NCBI GenBank assembly: GCA_018524345.1
Contig: JADQAZ010000001.1
Span: 1,116,001 to 1,180,000 of the forward strand
DNA: 64,000 nucleotides
Reading direction: 5' to 3'
Source: Harenicola maris
GTDB taxonomy: Bacteria; Pseudomonadota; Alphaproteobacteria; Rhodobacterales; Rhodobacteraceae
In this document: piece by piece, positions 18,191-26,828 of the stretch
Layout: each line of letters begins with the position of its first letter
Position numbering within the stretch: position 1 is the stretch's first letter
Made by a program: the position numbers and the translations under genes
The notes under the pieces: generated by a model
Told to the model about the DNA's origin: nothing
The model's database searches: none
What the model saw: only the letters and a program-made list of their open reading frames with translations

Positions 18191-18989
18191 TGAGGACCTT
18201 TTCGAGACGGAAGAATTTATGCACCACGAGGAGCAGGGCGGCGACGACGATCACATAGATGACAGAGACCGCGGCCAGCGTTGGATCGGCATATTCGCGC
18301 ACGTAGTTATACATCGCGACGGGGAAGGTTTGGGTGCGCTGGTTCACCACAAAGAGCGAGGCGGTGAACTCGTTGAAGGACAAGATGACCGCAAAGAGCG
18401 CGCCGGAGACCAGCCCCGGCACCAAGAGGGGCAGCGTGATGGTCAGCAGAACCCGCAGGGGGGCGGCGCCGAGGCTTTCGGCGGCCTGTTCGTAGCGGCG
18501 TTCGAAGTTTTGCAAGGACACATAGACAGAGCGCACCACGAAGGGCAGCACGATGATGACATGCACCCCGATCACCAGCCAGATCGATCTGGGCAGGGAG
18601 GCCGCTGTGGACAGGATGAGCAGGCCAAGGCCGATGGTGAAATTGGGAATGATCAGAGGCGACATGAGGATGCTGTTGAGCAGGGTTTTCAGCGAGAACT
18701 CATAGCGGTTCAGCACATAGGCAAAGCCCGCGCCCGCGATCATGGCAAAGGTCGCGCCGATGGCCGCGATCTTGAGCGAGTTGACCAGCCCCTTGCCGAA
18801 ATCCCGATACTCGATGGCGTTTGCATACCAACGCAAAGACCAGCTTTTGGGCGGGAAGGAGAGGATTGCGCTGTCGTTGAAGGAGGCGATCAGCACCACG
18901 ATGAAGGGGAGCAGCACAAAGCCGAGGATGAGCGTCAGAAGGATCCGGCCGCTCCAGTCCAGAAGGTGATCAAGGGGAGACTTTTTCAT
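18180..18989 (-). CDS. ABC importer permease, PotC-like
   Basis: 269 residues with six membrane helices and the EAA loop (EQAAESLGAAPLRVLLTITLPLLVPGL) that contacts the ATPase. It begins MKKSPLDHLLDWSGRILL; the frame stays open upstream but that part is antisense-like to the other permease and was excluded. It overlaps the upstream permease by four bases. Confidence 0.93.
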   Translation of the reverse strand: MKKSPLDHLLDWSGRILLTLILGFVLLPFIVVLIASFNDSAILSFPPKSWSLRWYANAIEYRDFGKGLVNSLKIAAIGATFAMIAGAGFAYVLNRYEFSLKTLLNSILMSPLIIPNFTIGLGLLILSTAASLPRSIWLVIGVHVIIVLPFVVRSVYVSLQNFERRYEQAAESLGAAPLRVLLTITLPLLVPGLVSGALFAVILSFNEFTASLFVVNQRTQTFPVAMYNYVREYADPTLAAVSVIYVIVVAALLLVVHKFFRLEKVLNVE

Positions 18990-19843
18990 TGGGAGTGCCC
19001 TCCGATTTTTTCCAGACGGCGGATGCCGGTGTTGAAGATGGCCAGCACCGCGATGGTGAAGAGCAGGCCGACCAGAGAGAGCGATGCCGCAAGCGGGAAG
19101 TTGAAGGAGGCAAAGCCGACTTGGTAGACCAGAGTGGAGATCGTCTGGACCTTGCCGCCGCCGATCATCTGCGGGGTTGCGAAGGCCGAGAATGTCCATG
19201 CGAAGGCGGTGGATGTCGCCGCGACGATGCCGGGGATGGAGAGCGGCAGGGTGACGGTTGCAAAGACGCGGACGCGCCCTGCGCCAAGGGAGGTTGCGGC
19301 GCGCTCTAGGTTGCGGTCGATATGAGACAGGGCCGCGGCCAGCATCACCACCACGATGGGCAGGGTGAAATGGACCAGCGCGATGACAACGCCAGTCATG
19401 GTGAACATGAAGTTGATCGGTGCGTCGATGAGCCCTGTCTGCATGAGGGCCGCGTTCACAAAGCCGCGGTTCCCCAGCACGATGATCCATGAATAGGTGC
19501 GCACGATCTCGCCCAGAAACAGGGGCGTGAGGGAGATCAGCAGGATGGCGCTGCGCAGCTTGGCGGATTTGGCGCGCACCATGGCATAGGCCAGCGGATA
19601 GCCGATAAGCAGGGTGAAGATCGCGGTCCAGAAACAGAGCAGGACCGTGTTGACAAAGGCCTGTCCGTAGACGGCCTTCCAAAGGGTGGTGAAGTTTTCA
19701 AGAGTAAAGCCGCCGGGGTCGAGGGAGCCGGGGATATAGGCCCTGAGACTGTATTGGACGATCGCGATAAAGGAGGCGGCGATCCCGAATGCAATCAAAA
19801 CCGAGGGGAGGGCAAACCATCCGAGAAAGGGGCGTTTCGTCAT
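18986..19843 (-). CDS. ABC importer permease, PotB-like
   Basis: 285 residues, six membrane helices, EAA loop ERAATSLGAGRVRVFATVTLPLSIPGI. First permease gene after the binding protein and coupled to the second by an ATGA overlap. The heterodimeric pair with one ATPase matches the PotABCD arrangement. Confidence 0.93.
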   Translation of the reverse strand: MTKRPFLGWFALPSVLIAFGIAASFIAIVQYSLRAYIPGSLDPGGFTLENFTTLWKAVYGQAFVNTVLLCFWTAIFTLLIGYPLAYAMVRAKSAKLRSAILLISLTPLFLGEIVRTYSWIIVLGNRGFVNAALMQTGLIDAPINFMFTMTGVVIALVHFTLPIVVVMLAAALSHIDRNLERAATSLGAGRVRVFATVTLPLSIPGIVAATSTAFAWTFSAFATPQMIGGGKVQTISTLVYQVGFASFNFPLAASLSLVGLLFTIAVLAIFNTGIRRLEKIGGHSQ

Positions 19844-19913
19844 TTAGGGGCTACTCTGTTGGAAGGGGGCCCGGCAACCTAGGCTGCCGGGCTTTGTCGT
19901 GGTGGTGGTGGTC

Positions 19914-20939
19914 TTAGTTGTTGGAGATCATGTTTTCCGAGAACCACTGGCGCCATTCGGCGGTTTTCTCGGCGCGCAGGTCATGGGGGATGATCAGCGT
20001 TTCGCTTTCCCACTGTTCGGGGGTTGTGAAGATACCGGGCAGGGATGCGATCTCGTCGGGGAGCACGGCGTTGGAGACGACCGGGCTGCCTTTCTTGATT
20101 TCGGCGATCTTGGCCTGAACCTCTGGGTCCAGCGCGGCGTTGAGGAATTTATAGGCCAGTTCCTCTTTGTCCGTGCCGGCGGTGATGCCCATGGTATCGA
20201 CCCCGAGAACGGCCCCTTCGGAAGGGATCGCGATCTGCACGTCGAGGCCTTCGGACTGCATGTGATATGCGTTCATCGAGAGCATCACCTGCACCGGCGT
20301 TTCGCCTGTGGAGAGCAGTTGCTGGGAGTTGGCGTCATTGGTGTAGAAGGCCTTGAAGTTGGGCTTGAGGGCCATCAGCTTGTCGGAGGCCTGCATCCAG
20401 TCCTCTACCTCATAGCCTTCGAGCTTTGCCGCGACGGAAATGATGTGGGAGGGGTCAAAGTCGGGCGCGGCGATTTTGCCTTCGAGCTCTGGCGACCACA
20501 GGTCATTCCAGCTTTCGAATGTCATCCCTTCTGGCACGGCCTCTGGCAGGTAGCCGATGGTGTAGACATAGGCCCATGCGCCGATGTGGGAGGGGCTGAT
20601 GATCGCTTGCTCTACAAGGTTGGCGGCATTGGGGATTTTGGACATGTCGAGTTCTTCGAACAGCCCGTCATTGGTGTAGAGCCAGCCGATGTGGGAGGTG
20701 GTGAAGGTGACGTCGCTTTCGGGTGTGTCGCGGCTTAGTTTGGCTTGGTTCAGACGGTCGATCGTGCCGCCGGTGATGAATTCGACTTCAACGCCGGTTT
20801 CTTCGGTGAATTTCGCGGCAATGGTTTCGTCGATCAGGTCGCGGAAGCTGCCGCCCCAGCTGCTGACTGTGAGTGTTTCGGCAAAGGCGGCAGGGGCAAA
20901 CAGGCTGATGGCAGTTGCGGTTAAAAGAAGTTTTTTCAT
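19914..20939 (-). CDS. Extracellular solute-binding protein, PotD/PotF-like
   Basis: 341 residues with a signal peptide (MKKLLLTATAISLFAPAAFA) and the mature start ETLTVSSWGGSFRDLIDE, typical of the group that binds polyamines and related cations or small organic acids. It leads the importer genes. The 256-base gap upstream is A/T-rich and probably holds the promoter. The ligand cannot be read from the sequence. Confidence 0.93.
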   Translation of the reverse strand: MKKLLLTATAISLFAPAAFAETLTVSSWGGSFRDLIDETIAAKFTEETGVEVEFITGGTIDRLNQAKLSRDTPESDVTFTTSHIGWLYTNDGLFEELDMSKIPNAANLVEQAIISPSHIGAWAYVYTIGYLPEAVPEGMTFESWNDLWSPELEGKIAAPDFDPSHIISVAAKLEGYEVEDWMQASDKLMALKPNFKAFYTNDANSQQLLSTGETPVQVMLSMNAYHMQSEGLDVQIAIPSEGAVLGVDTMGITAGTDKEELAYKFLNAALDPEVQAKIAEIKKGSPVVSNAVLPDEIASLPGIFTTPEQWESETLIIPHDLRAEKTAEWRQWFSENMISNN

Positions 20940-21195
20940 TTTAGGCTCCGGTTGGTGAGTGGTGGCATCGTGTCTTGCAAAACCAGTCTTGGAAAACTGG
21001 GCTGACGGCCGTTCCGAGGCGTGGCCGCCCCTTAACCTGAGCCTGTGGGAATGACGGGATTTATAAAAATCACAAATATCAAACCTCTACTTAGTTTTAA
21101 CCTCTTTAGTTTGGTATCTTGTTGTTTTTGTTCTGTTATTTTGGGTTTTCGCGCGGCGGTGGATGAGGAGTGTGAAAGGGGTAAATCCAGAGTGC

Positions 21196-22131
21196 CTAAT
21201 AACCGCGCACTCTGGAAACCTCGTTGCTCAAAGCTTCGCCATTTTGGATAGCTTTGATGTTGGCGGCGATTTGGGGTGCGGCGCTTTTGGGGAGGGCGAC
21301 CGAGGCGAGATGGGGGGTGATCAACACGCCGGGAATCGTCCAGAGCGGGTGGTCGGGGGCCAGAGGCTCGTGTTGGAAGACGTCCAGCGTGGCGCCGGAG
21401 AGGTGGCCGGAGAGCAGGGCCTCGACGAGGGCGGATTCATCCACGACCTCGCCGCGGGAGACATTGATAAAGGCGGCGCCGGGTTTCATTTCGGCAAAGC
21501 TGTTTGCGTCCAGCCGTTCGTGGGTTGTGGGCGTCAGGGGCAGCATGCAGACCACGATGTCGGCCTGATTTAGCAGGGGGCCGAGGGCCTCATCGCCGCA
21601 GTGGACGGTGACGTCCTTGAGGGTTTGGGGCTTTGTCGCCCAGCCGTGGGTGTTGAACCCCTGCCGCGCGATTTCGGTTGCGGCGAGCGCGCCGAGTTGG
21701 CCGAGGCCGAGAACGGCAACTGTGATCTCGCTGGCGGCGCGGGGATGTCTGTAGGCCCATTCCTTGCGCGCCTGAGCGGCCTCGAAATGGGGGATTTCGC
21801 GGGCGTGGCGCAGGACGGAAAAGAGCACAAAGCTCGCCATCATCTGGCCCATCTTGGGATCGGAGAGGCGGGTGATGGGAACATCGGGGAGGTCGTCGCG
21901 GGCCACGAGTTGGTCCACACCGGCGCCGAGGTTGATCACCAGATCAAGGTTGGCGAAGGGGTCGAAGAAGCCTGAGGGGGGCTTCCACACCAAGGCGAAG
22001 CGGACGTCATCGGCGCGGGTCACGGCATCGGCGTTTTCGATGCGGACACTGTCGCCCAAGTATGGGGTCAGGGCATCGCGCCATGCGTCAAACGGGTCCG
22101 GCCCGCTGTAGAAAACCAAAGTGTCGGTCAT
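21196..22131 (-). CDS. D-2-hydroxyacid dehydrogenase, GhrA-like
   Basis: 311 residues. It reduces 2-ketoacids such as glyoxylate or hydroxypyruvate with NAD(P)H. It shows AVLGLGQLGALAATEIA (nucleotide motif), INVSRGEVVDE with the catalytic arginine, DVFQHEPLAPDHPLW with the glutamate and TPHLAS with the histidine. The start MTDTLVFYSGP was chosen at the ATGA overlap with the dehydroquinase-like gene; longer frames are non-coding. Gene order ties it to the oxidoreductases upstream. Confidence 0.92.
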   Translation of the reverse strand: MTDTLVFYSGPDPFDAWRDALTPYLGDSVRIENADAVTRADDVRFALVWKPPSGFFDPFANLDLVINLGAGVDQLVARDDLPDVPITRLSDPKMGQMMASFVLFSVLRHAREIPHFEAAQARKEWAYRHPRAASEITVAVLGLGQLGALAATEIARQGFNTHGWATKPQTLKDVTVHCGDEALGPLLNQADIVVCMLPLTPTTHERLDANSFAEMKPGAAFINVSRGEVVDESALVEALLSGHLSGATLDVFQHEPLAPDHPLWTIPGVLITPHLASVALPKSAAPQIAANIKAIQNGEALSNEVSRVRGY

Positions 22132-22574
22132 GCCTGTGGCTCCTTGATCAATGTGTTCATGGCGCTCAGCCCGAGCAGATAGCCCTGGACCCCAAGGCCC
22201 GCGATCACGCCGGTGGCGGCCTTTGAGATGAAAGAGTGGCTGCGGAAGGGTTCGCGTTTCCAGATATTGCTCATGTGGCATTCAATGATCGGGCCGTCAA
22301 AGGCGAGCAGGGCATCGAGAATGGCGATGGAGGTATAGGTCAGACCGGCGGCATTGATCAGGAGGCCATCGCAGCTGGTGCGGGCCTCTTGGATCCAGTC
22401 GATCAGCACCCCCTCGTGATTGGACTGGCGGAAGATGAGGGTAAATCCGAGGTCCTTAGCGCAGGCCATACAGGCGGATTCTATCTGCGGAAAACTATCG
22501 GTTCCGTAGGACCCGTTCGGATCAAGACCATAAAGATTGGCGTTGGGGCCGTTGAGAAACATGACGGTTTTCAT
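22128..22574 (-). CDS. Type II 3-dehydroquinate dehydratase homologue with altered active site
   Basis: 148 residues with the whole type II dehydroquinase framework: LNGPNANLYG, RQSNHEGVLIDWIQEA, HMSNIWKREPFR and GVIAGLGVQGYLLGL. Compared from memory with the Mycobacterium tuberculosis enzyme (offset by one), Tyr23, Asn74, Asp87, His100 and Arg111 are kept. The lid arginine (Arg19) is replaced by Asp18 and the substrate histidine (His81) by Tyr80. Both are normally needed for dehydration. The gene is cotranslated with a 2-hydroxyacid dehydrogenase in a catabolic set, so a role other than shikimate synthesis is likely. Calling it aroQ would be misleading. Confidence 0.85.
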   Translation of the reverse strand: MKTVMFLNGPNANLYGLDPNGSYGTDSFPQIESACMACAKDLGFTLIFRQSNHEGVLIDWIQEARTSCDGLLINAAGLTYTSIAILDALLAFDGPIIECHMSNIWKREPFRSHSFISKAATGVIAGLGVQGYLLGLSAMNTLIKEPQA

Positions 22575-22668
22575 AGCGTTATCCCTGTAGAGTTAAGGCC
22601 GCATCAGCATCAAGGGATGTTGAGACGGCCATTTGTATTTTAATGAAACTGCGCGCGTTTACGATTGG

Positions 22669-23925
22669 CTATTCGGCTTTGTAGGCGACGTAGTTCCTTT
22701 GGACGCCGATATGGGTGGCGATGTATTTTGCATCATACCAGCATCCGTAGATGAAGGAGGAGGCACGGTTGGTGAGTTCGGGAAGCCCGAGGAAATAGAT
22801 GCCGGTTTCCGCAGAAATCCCGCGTTTGTGAAACGGCATGCCGTCGGGGTGGAAGGCATCGACATGCATCCAGCTGAAGTCGAACTTGAAGCCGGTGGCC
22901 CAGATGATGGTGGTGATGCCGGCCTGTTTCATGTCGAGTTCGAGGATCGGGTTGGTGATGCAATCGGGATCGGGGTGGGGCTCCCATGCCTCTGGCTCGG
23001 GCGGCAGGTCAATGCCATTGCGTTCCACATAGGCATCGGCCTCTCTGAGAACATCGAGGTAGGCTTCGTCGCCTTCCTTGATGTTTTGGGCAAGGTCGGG
23101 GGCGAAGGTCAGCACGCCGTCCTTATGGGATTTTGTGATGCCGAGCACGGTGATGCCCATATTGCCCAACCGGCGGAAGTCGATGGTTTTGCCGCCGTCA
23201 TAGCCGCTGACGGCGAAGGCCACGTGTTTCTTCTTGGCCTCGGTTTTGATTTCGTCCCATTTGCCCAGAACGCCGAGCCACCAGACATAGTCGCGGCCGC
23301 GGTAGGAGCGGGGAGGGCGGTAGTGCTCGCCGATGGACAGATAGACTTTGCGGCCCTCGCGTTGCAGCTCCTCGGCGATCTGGGAGCCGGATGCGCCGCC
23401 GCCGACAACCAGAACGGCCCCTTCGGGCAATTGGCCGGGGTTTTTATAGGCAGAGGAATGGATTTGCCGGATATCGGATGTTTCGGGGACGATCTTTGGA
23501 TAGAGCGGCACCTGAAAGGGGCCTGTCGCGGCGACGACGCGCTGCGCCTCGATCTCGCCTTGGGAGGTGGAGACGATAAAGCCCGGGCGCCCCTCGCAGC
23601 GTTTGACGGATTTGACCTCGGTATTGGTGCGCACGGGGGCCTTCACCATCTTTGCATAGTCTTCGAAGTAGCGCGCCATGCGCTCCTTTGGCGGGAAGCT
23701 TTCGGGCGAGACATCGTCGAATTCGAGATTGGGGAAACGGTCGTGCCATGCGGGCCCGTTGGCCACCAGTGAATCCCAGCGTTCGGACCGCCAGCGCTCG
23801 GCAATTCTGCTGCGCTCCAGCACGATATGCGGCACGCCCATTTCGCTGAGGTGCTCGCTCATGGCGATGCCGGATTGTCCGGCCCCGACCACAAGTGTAT
23901 CGGTTTTCTCGACTGTCATACTCAT
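22669..23925 (-). CDS. FAD/NAD(P)-dependent oxidoreductase, FMO/CzcO-like
   Basis: 418 residues with two dinucleotide folds: VVGAGQSGIAMSEHL near the N-terminus for FAD and VLVVGGGASGSQIAEEL (about 172) for NADPH, with ATGPFQVPLYP and QIHSSAYKNP between them as in flavin monooxygenase relatives. It may oxygenate a nitrogen-, sulfur- or carbonyl-containing substrate. It lies between the alpha-hydroxy-acid oxidase and the dehydroquinase homologue. Confidence 0.88.
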   Translation of the reverse strand: MSMTVEKTDTLVVGAGQSGIAMSEHLSEMGVPHIVLERSRIAERWRSERWDSLVANGPAWHDRFPNLEFDDVSPESFPPKERMARYFEDYAKMVKAPVRTNTEVKSVKRCEGRPGFIVSTSQGEIEAQRVVAATGPFQVPLYPKIVPETSDIRQIHSSAYKNPGQLPEGAVLVVGGGASGSQIAEELQREGRKVYLSIGEHYRPPRSYRGRDYVWWLGVLGKWDEIKTEAKKKHVAFAVSGYDGGKTIDFRRLGNMGITVLGITKSHKDGVLTFAPDLAQNIKEGDEAYLDVLREADAYVERNGIDLPPEPEAWEPHPDPDCITNPILELDMKQAGITTIIWATGFKFDFSWMHVDAFHPDGMPFHKRGISAETGIYFLGLPELTNRASSFIYGCWYDAKYIATHIGVQRNYVAYKAE

Positions 23926-24113
23926 ATCCTAGGTCTGTTTTCCGGTCGCGTTGTGGAGGTTTCCGCCTGTTGGGAGAGGCGGATGGGGGGCCACTGTGAC
24001 TGGTTTGGAGTTATCTTTGAGATGACTTTGCGCATATCGATCCGGATAGAAAAGAAGGATCTTCCATAGCAGAGAATAGCCAGAACCCTTCTTAGGCTGC
24101 TGGGGTGTTGCGG

Positions 24114-25319
24114 CTAATCCCGCTGCGGCGCGCGCGGCGGGGGCAGGGTGGTTGCGGATCGGATCTGGGTTGTTTTCAGGGCCTTTATCGTGGCGCAGCC
24201 GAGTTGGCCCATGCAGGTTTGCAGCTCATTTGACAGCATTTGCAGGGCGGCCTCTGCGCCCTCTTGCCCGCCGGCGGCGAGGCCGTAGAGCGTGGCGCGG
24301 CCCAGAAATGCGCCCTTTGCGCCCAGGGCGAGGGCTTTGGCAATGTCGCTGCCGCGTCTGAAGCCGCTGTCGAGGAAGATTTCGCAGTGGCTGGCATAGG
24401 TTTCGACGATCTCGGGAAGTTGCTCCATGGGGCTGACCGCGCCGTCCAGTTGCCGCCCCCCGTGATTGGACAGGATGATGCCATCTGCGCCGTGATCCAG
24501 TGCGAGGGCGATGTCTTCGGGGTGCAGCAGACCTTTGATGACGAGCTTGCCGGGCCAATCCCGCCTGATGTCATCGATGCGGCTCCAATCAAGGGCGCGT
24601 TCCATTTGCTGGGATATGAAATGGGCGCCGCCTGCGGTGGACCACTGAGCCTTGGGAAGGAACTCTGTCAGGTTGCCGAAGATGGGCACGCCGTCCGGCC
24701 AGAGGACCTCCATCGCCCAGCGGGGGTGCAGGGCGGTGTTGAGTTTATTGGCGAGGGTTAGAACCTGCGGGCGGGCGAAATTCCTTTTGTCGTCCTCGCG
24801 GTTGCCGAGGAGGACGGAGTCTGTGGTGATGACGAGCGTTTCGCAGCCTGCATCGGCGGCGCGTTGCATCAAACGCTGGCTGATGGCGCGGTCTTTGAGG
24901 ACGTAGAGTTGGAACCAATGTGCGCTGCCTTGCAGTTCGGCTGCGACCTCTTCGATGCTGCTTGTCGACATTGTGCTTTGGATAAACGGGATGCCGAAGC
25001 TGCGGGCGGCGCGGGCGAGCTTCAGGTCTCCGTGGCGGCTGAGCATGCCGTTGTAGCCTGTGGGGCATATGGCGATTGGCAGGGAGACGGGGCGATTGAA
25101 GAAGGCGGTGCCGGTGTCGATTGCGCTCATGTCGCGCAGTTGGCGCGGGACCATGTGCAGGCCGGTAAAGACCTCTCTGTTATGGTGCAGGGTGGCGTGG
25201 TCTTCGGCGCCGCTCTCTACATAGGAGAATGCGAAGGCGGGCAGTTTTCTGCGGGCGATTGTGCGCAGGTCTTCGATGTTGAGCGCTTGGGACAGGCGGC
25301 GGACAGTGGGGGCTGGCAT
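24114..25319 (-). CDS. FMN-dependent alpha-hydroxy-acid oxidase/dehydrogenase
   Basis: 401 residues of the LldD/glycolate oxidase family. Visible are FSYVESGAEDHATLHHNR, HWFQLYVLKDR, VITTDSVLLGNRE, KGLLHPEDIALALDHGADG and the catalytic ILSNHGGRQLDG histidine and arginine. It oxidises an L-2-hydroxyacid to the 2-ketoacid, passing electrons to quinone or oxygen. First gene of the minus-strand catabolic region; the next gene downstream is the FMO-like enzyme. Confidence 0.9.
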   Translation of the reverse strand: MPAPTVRRLSQALNIEDLRTIARRKLPAFAFSYVESGAEDHATLHHNREVFTGLHMVPRQLRDMSAIDTGTAFFNRPVSLPIAICPTGYNGMLSRHGDLKLARAARSFGIPFIQSTMSTSSIEEVAAELQGSAHWFQLYVLKDRAISQRLMQRAADAGCETLVITTDSVLLGNREDDKRNFARPQVLTLANKLNTALHPRWAMEVLWPDGVPIFGNLTEFLPKAQWSTAGGAHFISQQMERALDWSRIDDIRRDWPGKLVIKGLLHPEDIALALDHGADGIILSNHGGRQLDGAVSPMEQLPEIVETYASHCEIFLDSGFRRGSDIAKALALGAKGAFLGRATLYGLAAGGQEGAEAALQMLSNELQTCMGQLGCATIKALKTTQIRSATTLPPPRAPQRD

Positions 25320-25862
25320 GGGGGGCGCTCCGTAGATGGCGGGTAAATCGCGATGGCGGGGGAGAGGGTTTGGACGCGTGGATTGCGCGGATCAAACCAC
25401 GCGCTGAAGCGGGCCTTCAATTAGTATTTAGTTTGCAAGTGGGGAGGCTAAAGCTTCGGGCGCCTACACCGTCTTTCGGCGGGGCCGCGTGGCTGATGCA
25501 TATTGTGCGGGGCGCGGGGATGGGGGGGCGCTTGGGGCCGAGTTTGCCGAAAATTTGCGTAAATTCTATGCAAAGCTGCGCTGCTGATTTTCGGATTTGA
25601 GGTGGGCCGTTTTGGTGGCAATCGATTTTTTGTCATTAAATCATGAGTTTACGAGGCACCATCTGGGAATAACTTCGTAGAAGATAGATTTTCTGTAATT
25701 GCTGCGCTTTGCCGCAGGCGACAGCATCGAAGGCGAGATCGGGTGCAAAACCGCCTTTGCGGGGCCTGCCGACGCCCCTTGAAACGCCTGTTTTGCCCGA
25801 TGTCCAAGCCGAGCTGTCCGTGATGGACAGTCTTGCCACATGCACATGAACGGGAGCTCACG
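25320..25862. other. Divergent intergenic region without a gene
   Basis: No convincing coding sequence is seen between the divergent hydroxyacid oxidase and TRAP genes. The middle (about 25400-25680) is A/T-richer and probably contains both promoters. Short open frames here have poor codon use. A palindrome near the TRAP end is listed separately. Confidence 0.6.
25814..25830. promoter_or_regulatory. Palindrome upstream of TRAP operon, possible operator
   Basis: CTGTCC, five bases, GGACAG forms a perfect 6-bp inverted repeat 32 bases before the binding-protein start. Position and symmetry suit a dimeric regulator such as a GntR protein, none of which is encoded in the window. Confidence 0.4.
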
Positions 25863-26828
25863 ATGAAACCTATCACACTTGCTTTTGCGGCGGCCTTGAC
25901 CGCGTTTTCGGCCCTACCGGGGTTCGGGGAAACGAAACTGACGATGGCGGTTGAAACACCGCCGGGGGATCCCCTCAATGTCATGCTGACGAGCTTTAAG
26001 GACGATTTGCTCGCCTCCGAAGGGTTCAGCGTGGATTTCTTTGAAAGCGGCGCCATGGGCAATGAAACGGCCCTTACGGAGCTTTTGCGTGCGGGGCAGT
26101 TGGATGTGGTGCCTTTGGGCTCCGATATTGTCGAGCTGGATTCCAAGTTTGCGATCTTTGATCTGCCGTTCCTGTTTGATGACAAGGAAACGGCGCGGAC
26201 CCTGCTGGACGGGGAGCTTGGCGTGATGTTGGCGGATTCCTTGCTGGAAACCAACGGGTTGAAAGTTCTGGCCTTTGGCGAGTTGGGCTTTCGCGCCATC
26301 AGCAACTCTGTGCGTCCCATTGAAACGCCCGCCGATCTTGCGGGGCTGAAGCTGCGCACCCCGGGGTCGCAGACGCGCATCATGGCCTTCCAGTCGCTGG
26401 GTGCGGCGCCGACGCCTTTGGCATTGGGCGAGGTTTACGTTGCCCTGCGCCAAGGGGTTCTGGACGGGCAGGAAAACCCCCTTTCGGTGGTGAAGGAGTT
26501 CTCCTTTGACGAGGTGCAGGAGTTTATTTCGCTGACCAATCACGTTTACACGCCGATCACTTTGACCATGGCTGGCTCGGTTTGGGAGGGGCTGTCGGCG
26601 GAGGAGCAGGCGCAGGTCATGGCCTCTGCGAAGGTGAGTGCTGCGGCGACGCGGACCCTGTCGGATGACAGCGACGCCTCTTTGGTCTCCGAGTTCACCG
26701 AGGCGGGTTTGAAGGTGAATACGCCTGATTTGGCGCCGTTCAAGGCTGCTGCTGCGCCGCTGCGTGATGACTTTGCCGAGATCGTCTCGCCGGAGTTTAT
26801 GACCGCTGTTGAGGAATTGCTTCAGTGA
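25863..26828 (+). CDS. TRAP transporter substrate-binding protein, DctP family
   Basis: 321 residues with a signal peptide (MKPITLAFAAALTAFSALPGFG) and the DctP fold: AISNSVRPIETPADLAGLKLRTPGS contains the conserved arginine that binds the substrate carboxylate, followed by ALGEVYVALRQGVLDGQENPL. TRAP systems import organic acids using a sodium gradient. The start was set at MKPITL behind an ACGGGAGCTC site. It overlaps the next gene by four bases. Confidence 0.94.
   Translation: MKPITLAFAAALTAFSALPGFGETKLTMAVETPPGDPLNVMLTSFKDDLLASEGFSVDFFESGAMGNETALTELLRAGQLDVVPLGSDIVELDSKFAIFDLPFLFDDKETARTLLDGELGVMLADSLLETNGLKVLAFGELGFRAISNSVRPIETPADLAGLKLRTPGSQTRIMAFQSLGAAPTPLALGEVYVALRQGVLDGQENPLSVVKEFSFDEVQEFISLTNHVYTPITLTMAGSVWEGLSAEEQAQVMASAKVSAAATRTLSDDSDASLVSEFTEAGLKVNTPDLAPFKAAAAPLRDDFAEIVSPEFMTAVEELLQ

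Noticed and set aside
19050-19682. An N-terminal extension of the second Pot-like permease
   Set aside because: The extra frame lies on top of the first permease in another phase and is rich in Arg/His/Pro without membrane character.
22128-22574. Assignment as housekeeping aroQ
   Set aside because: Two catalytic-site residues differ and the neighbours are catabolic.
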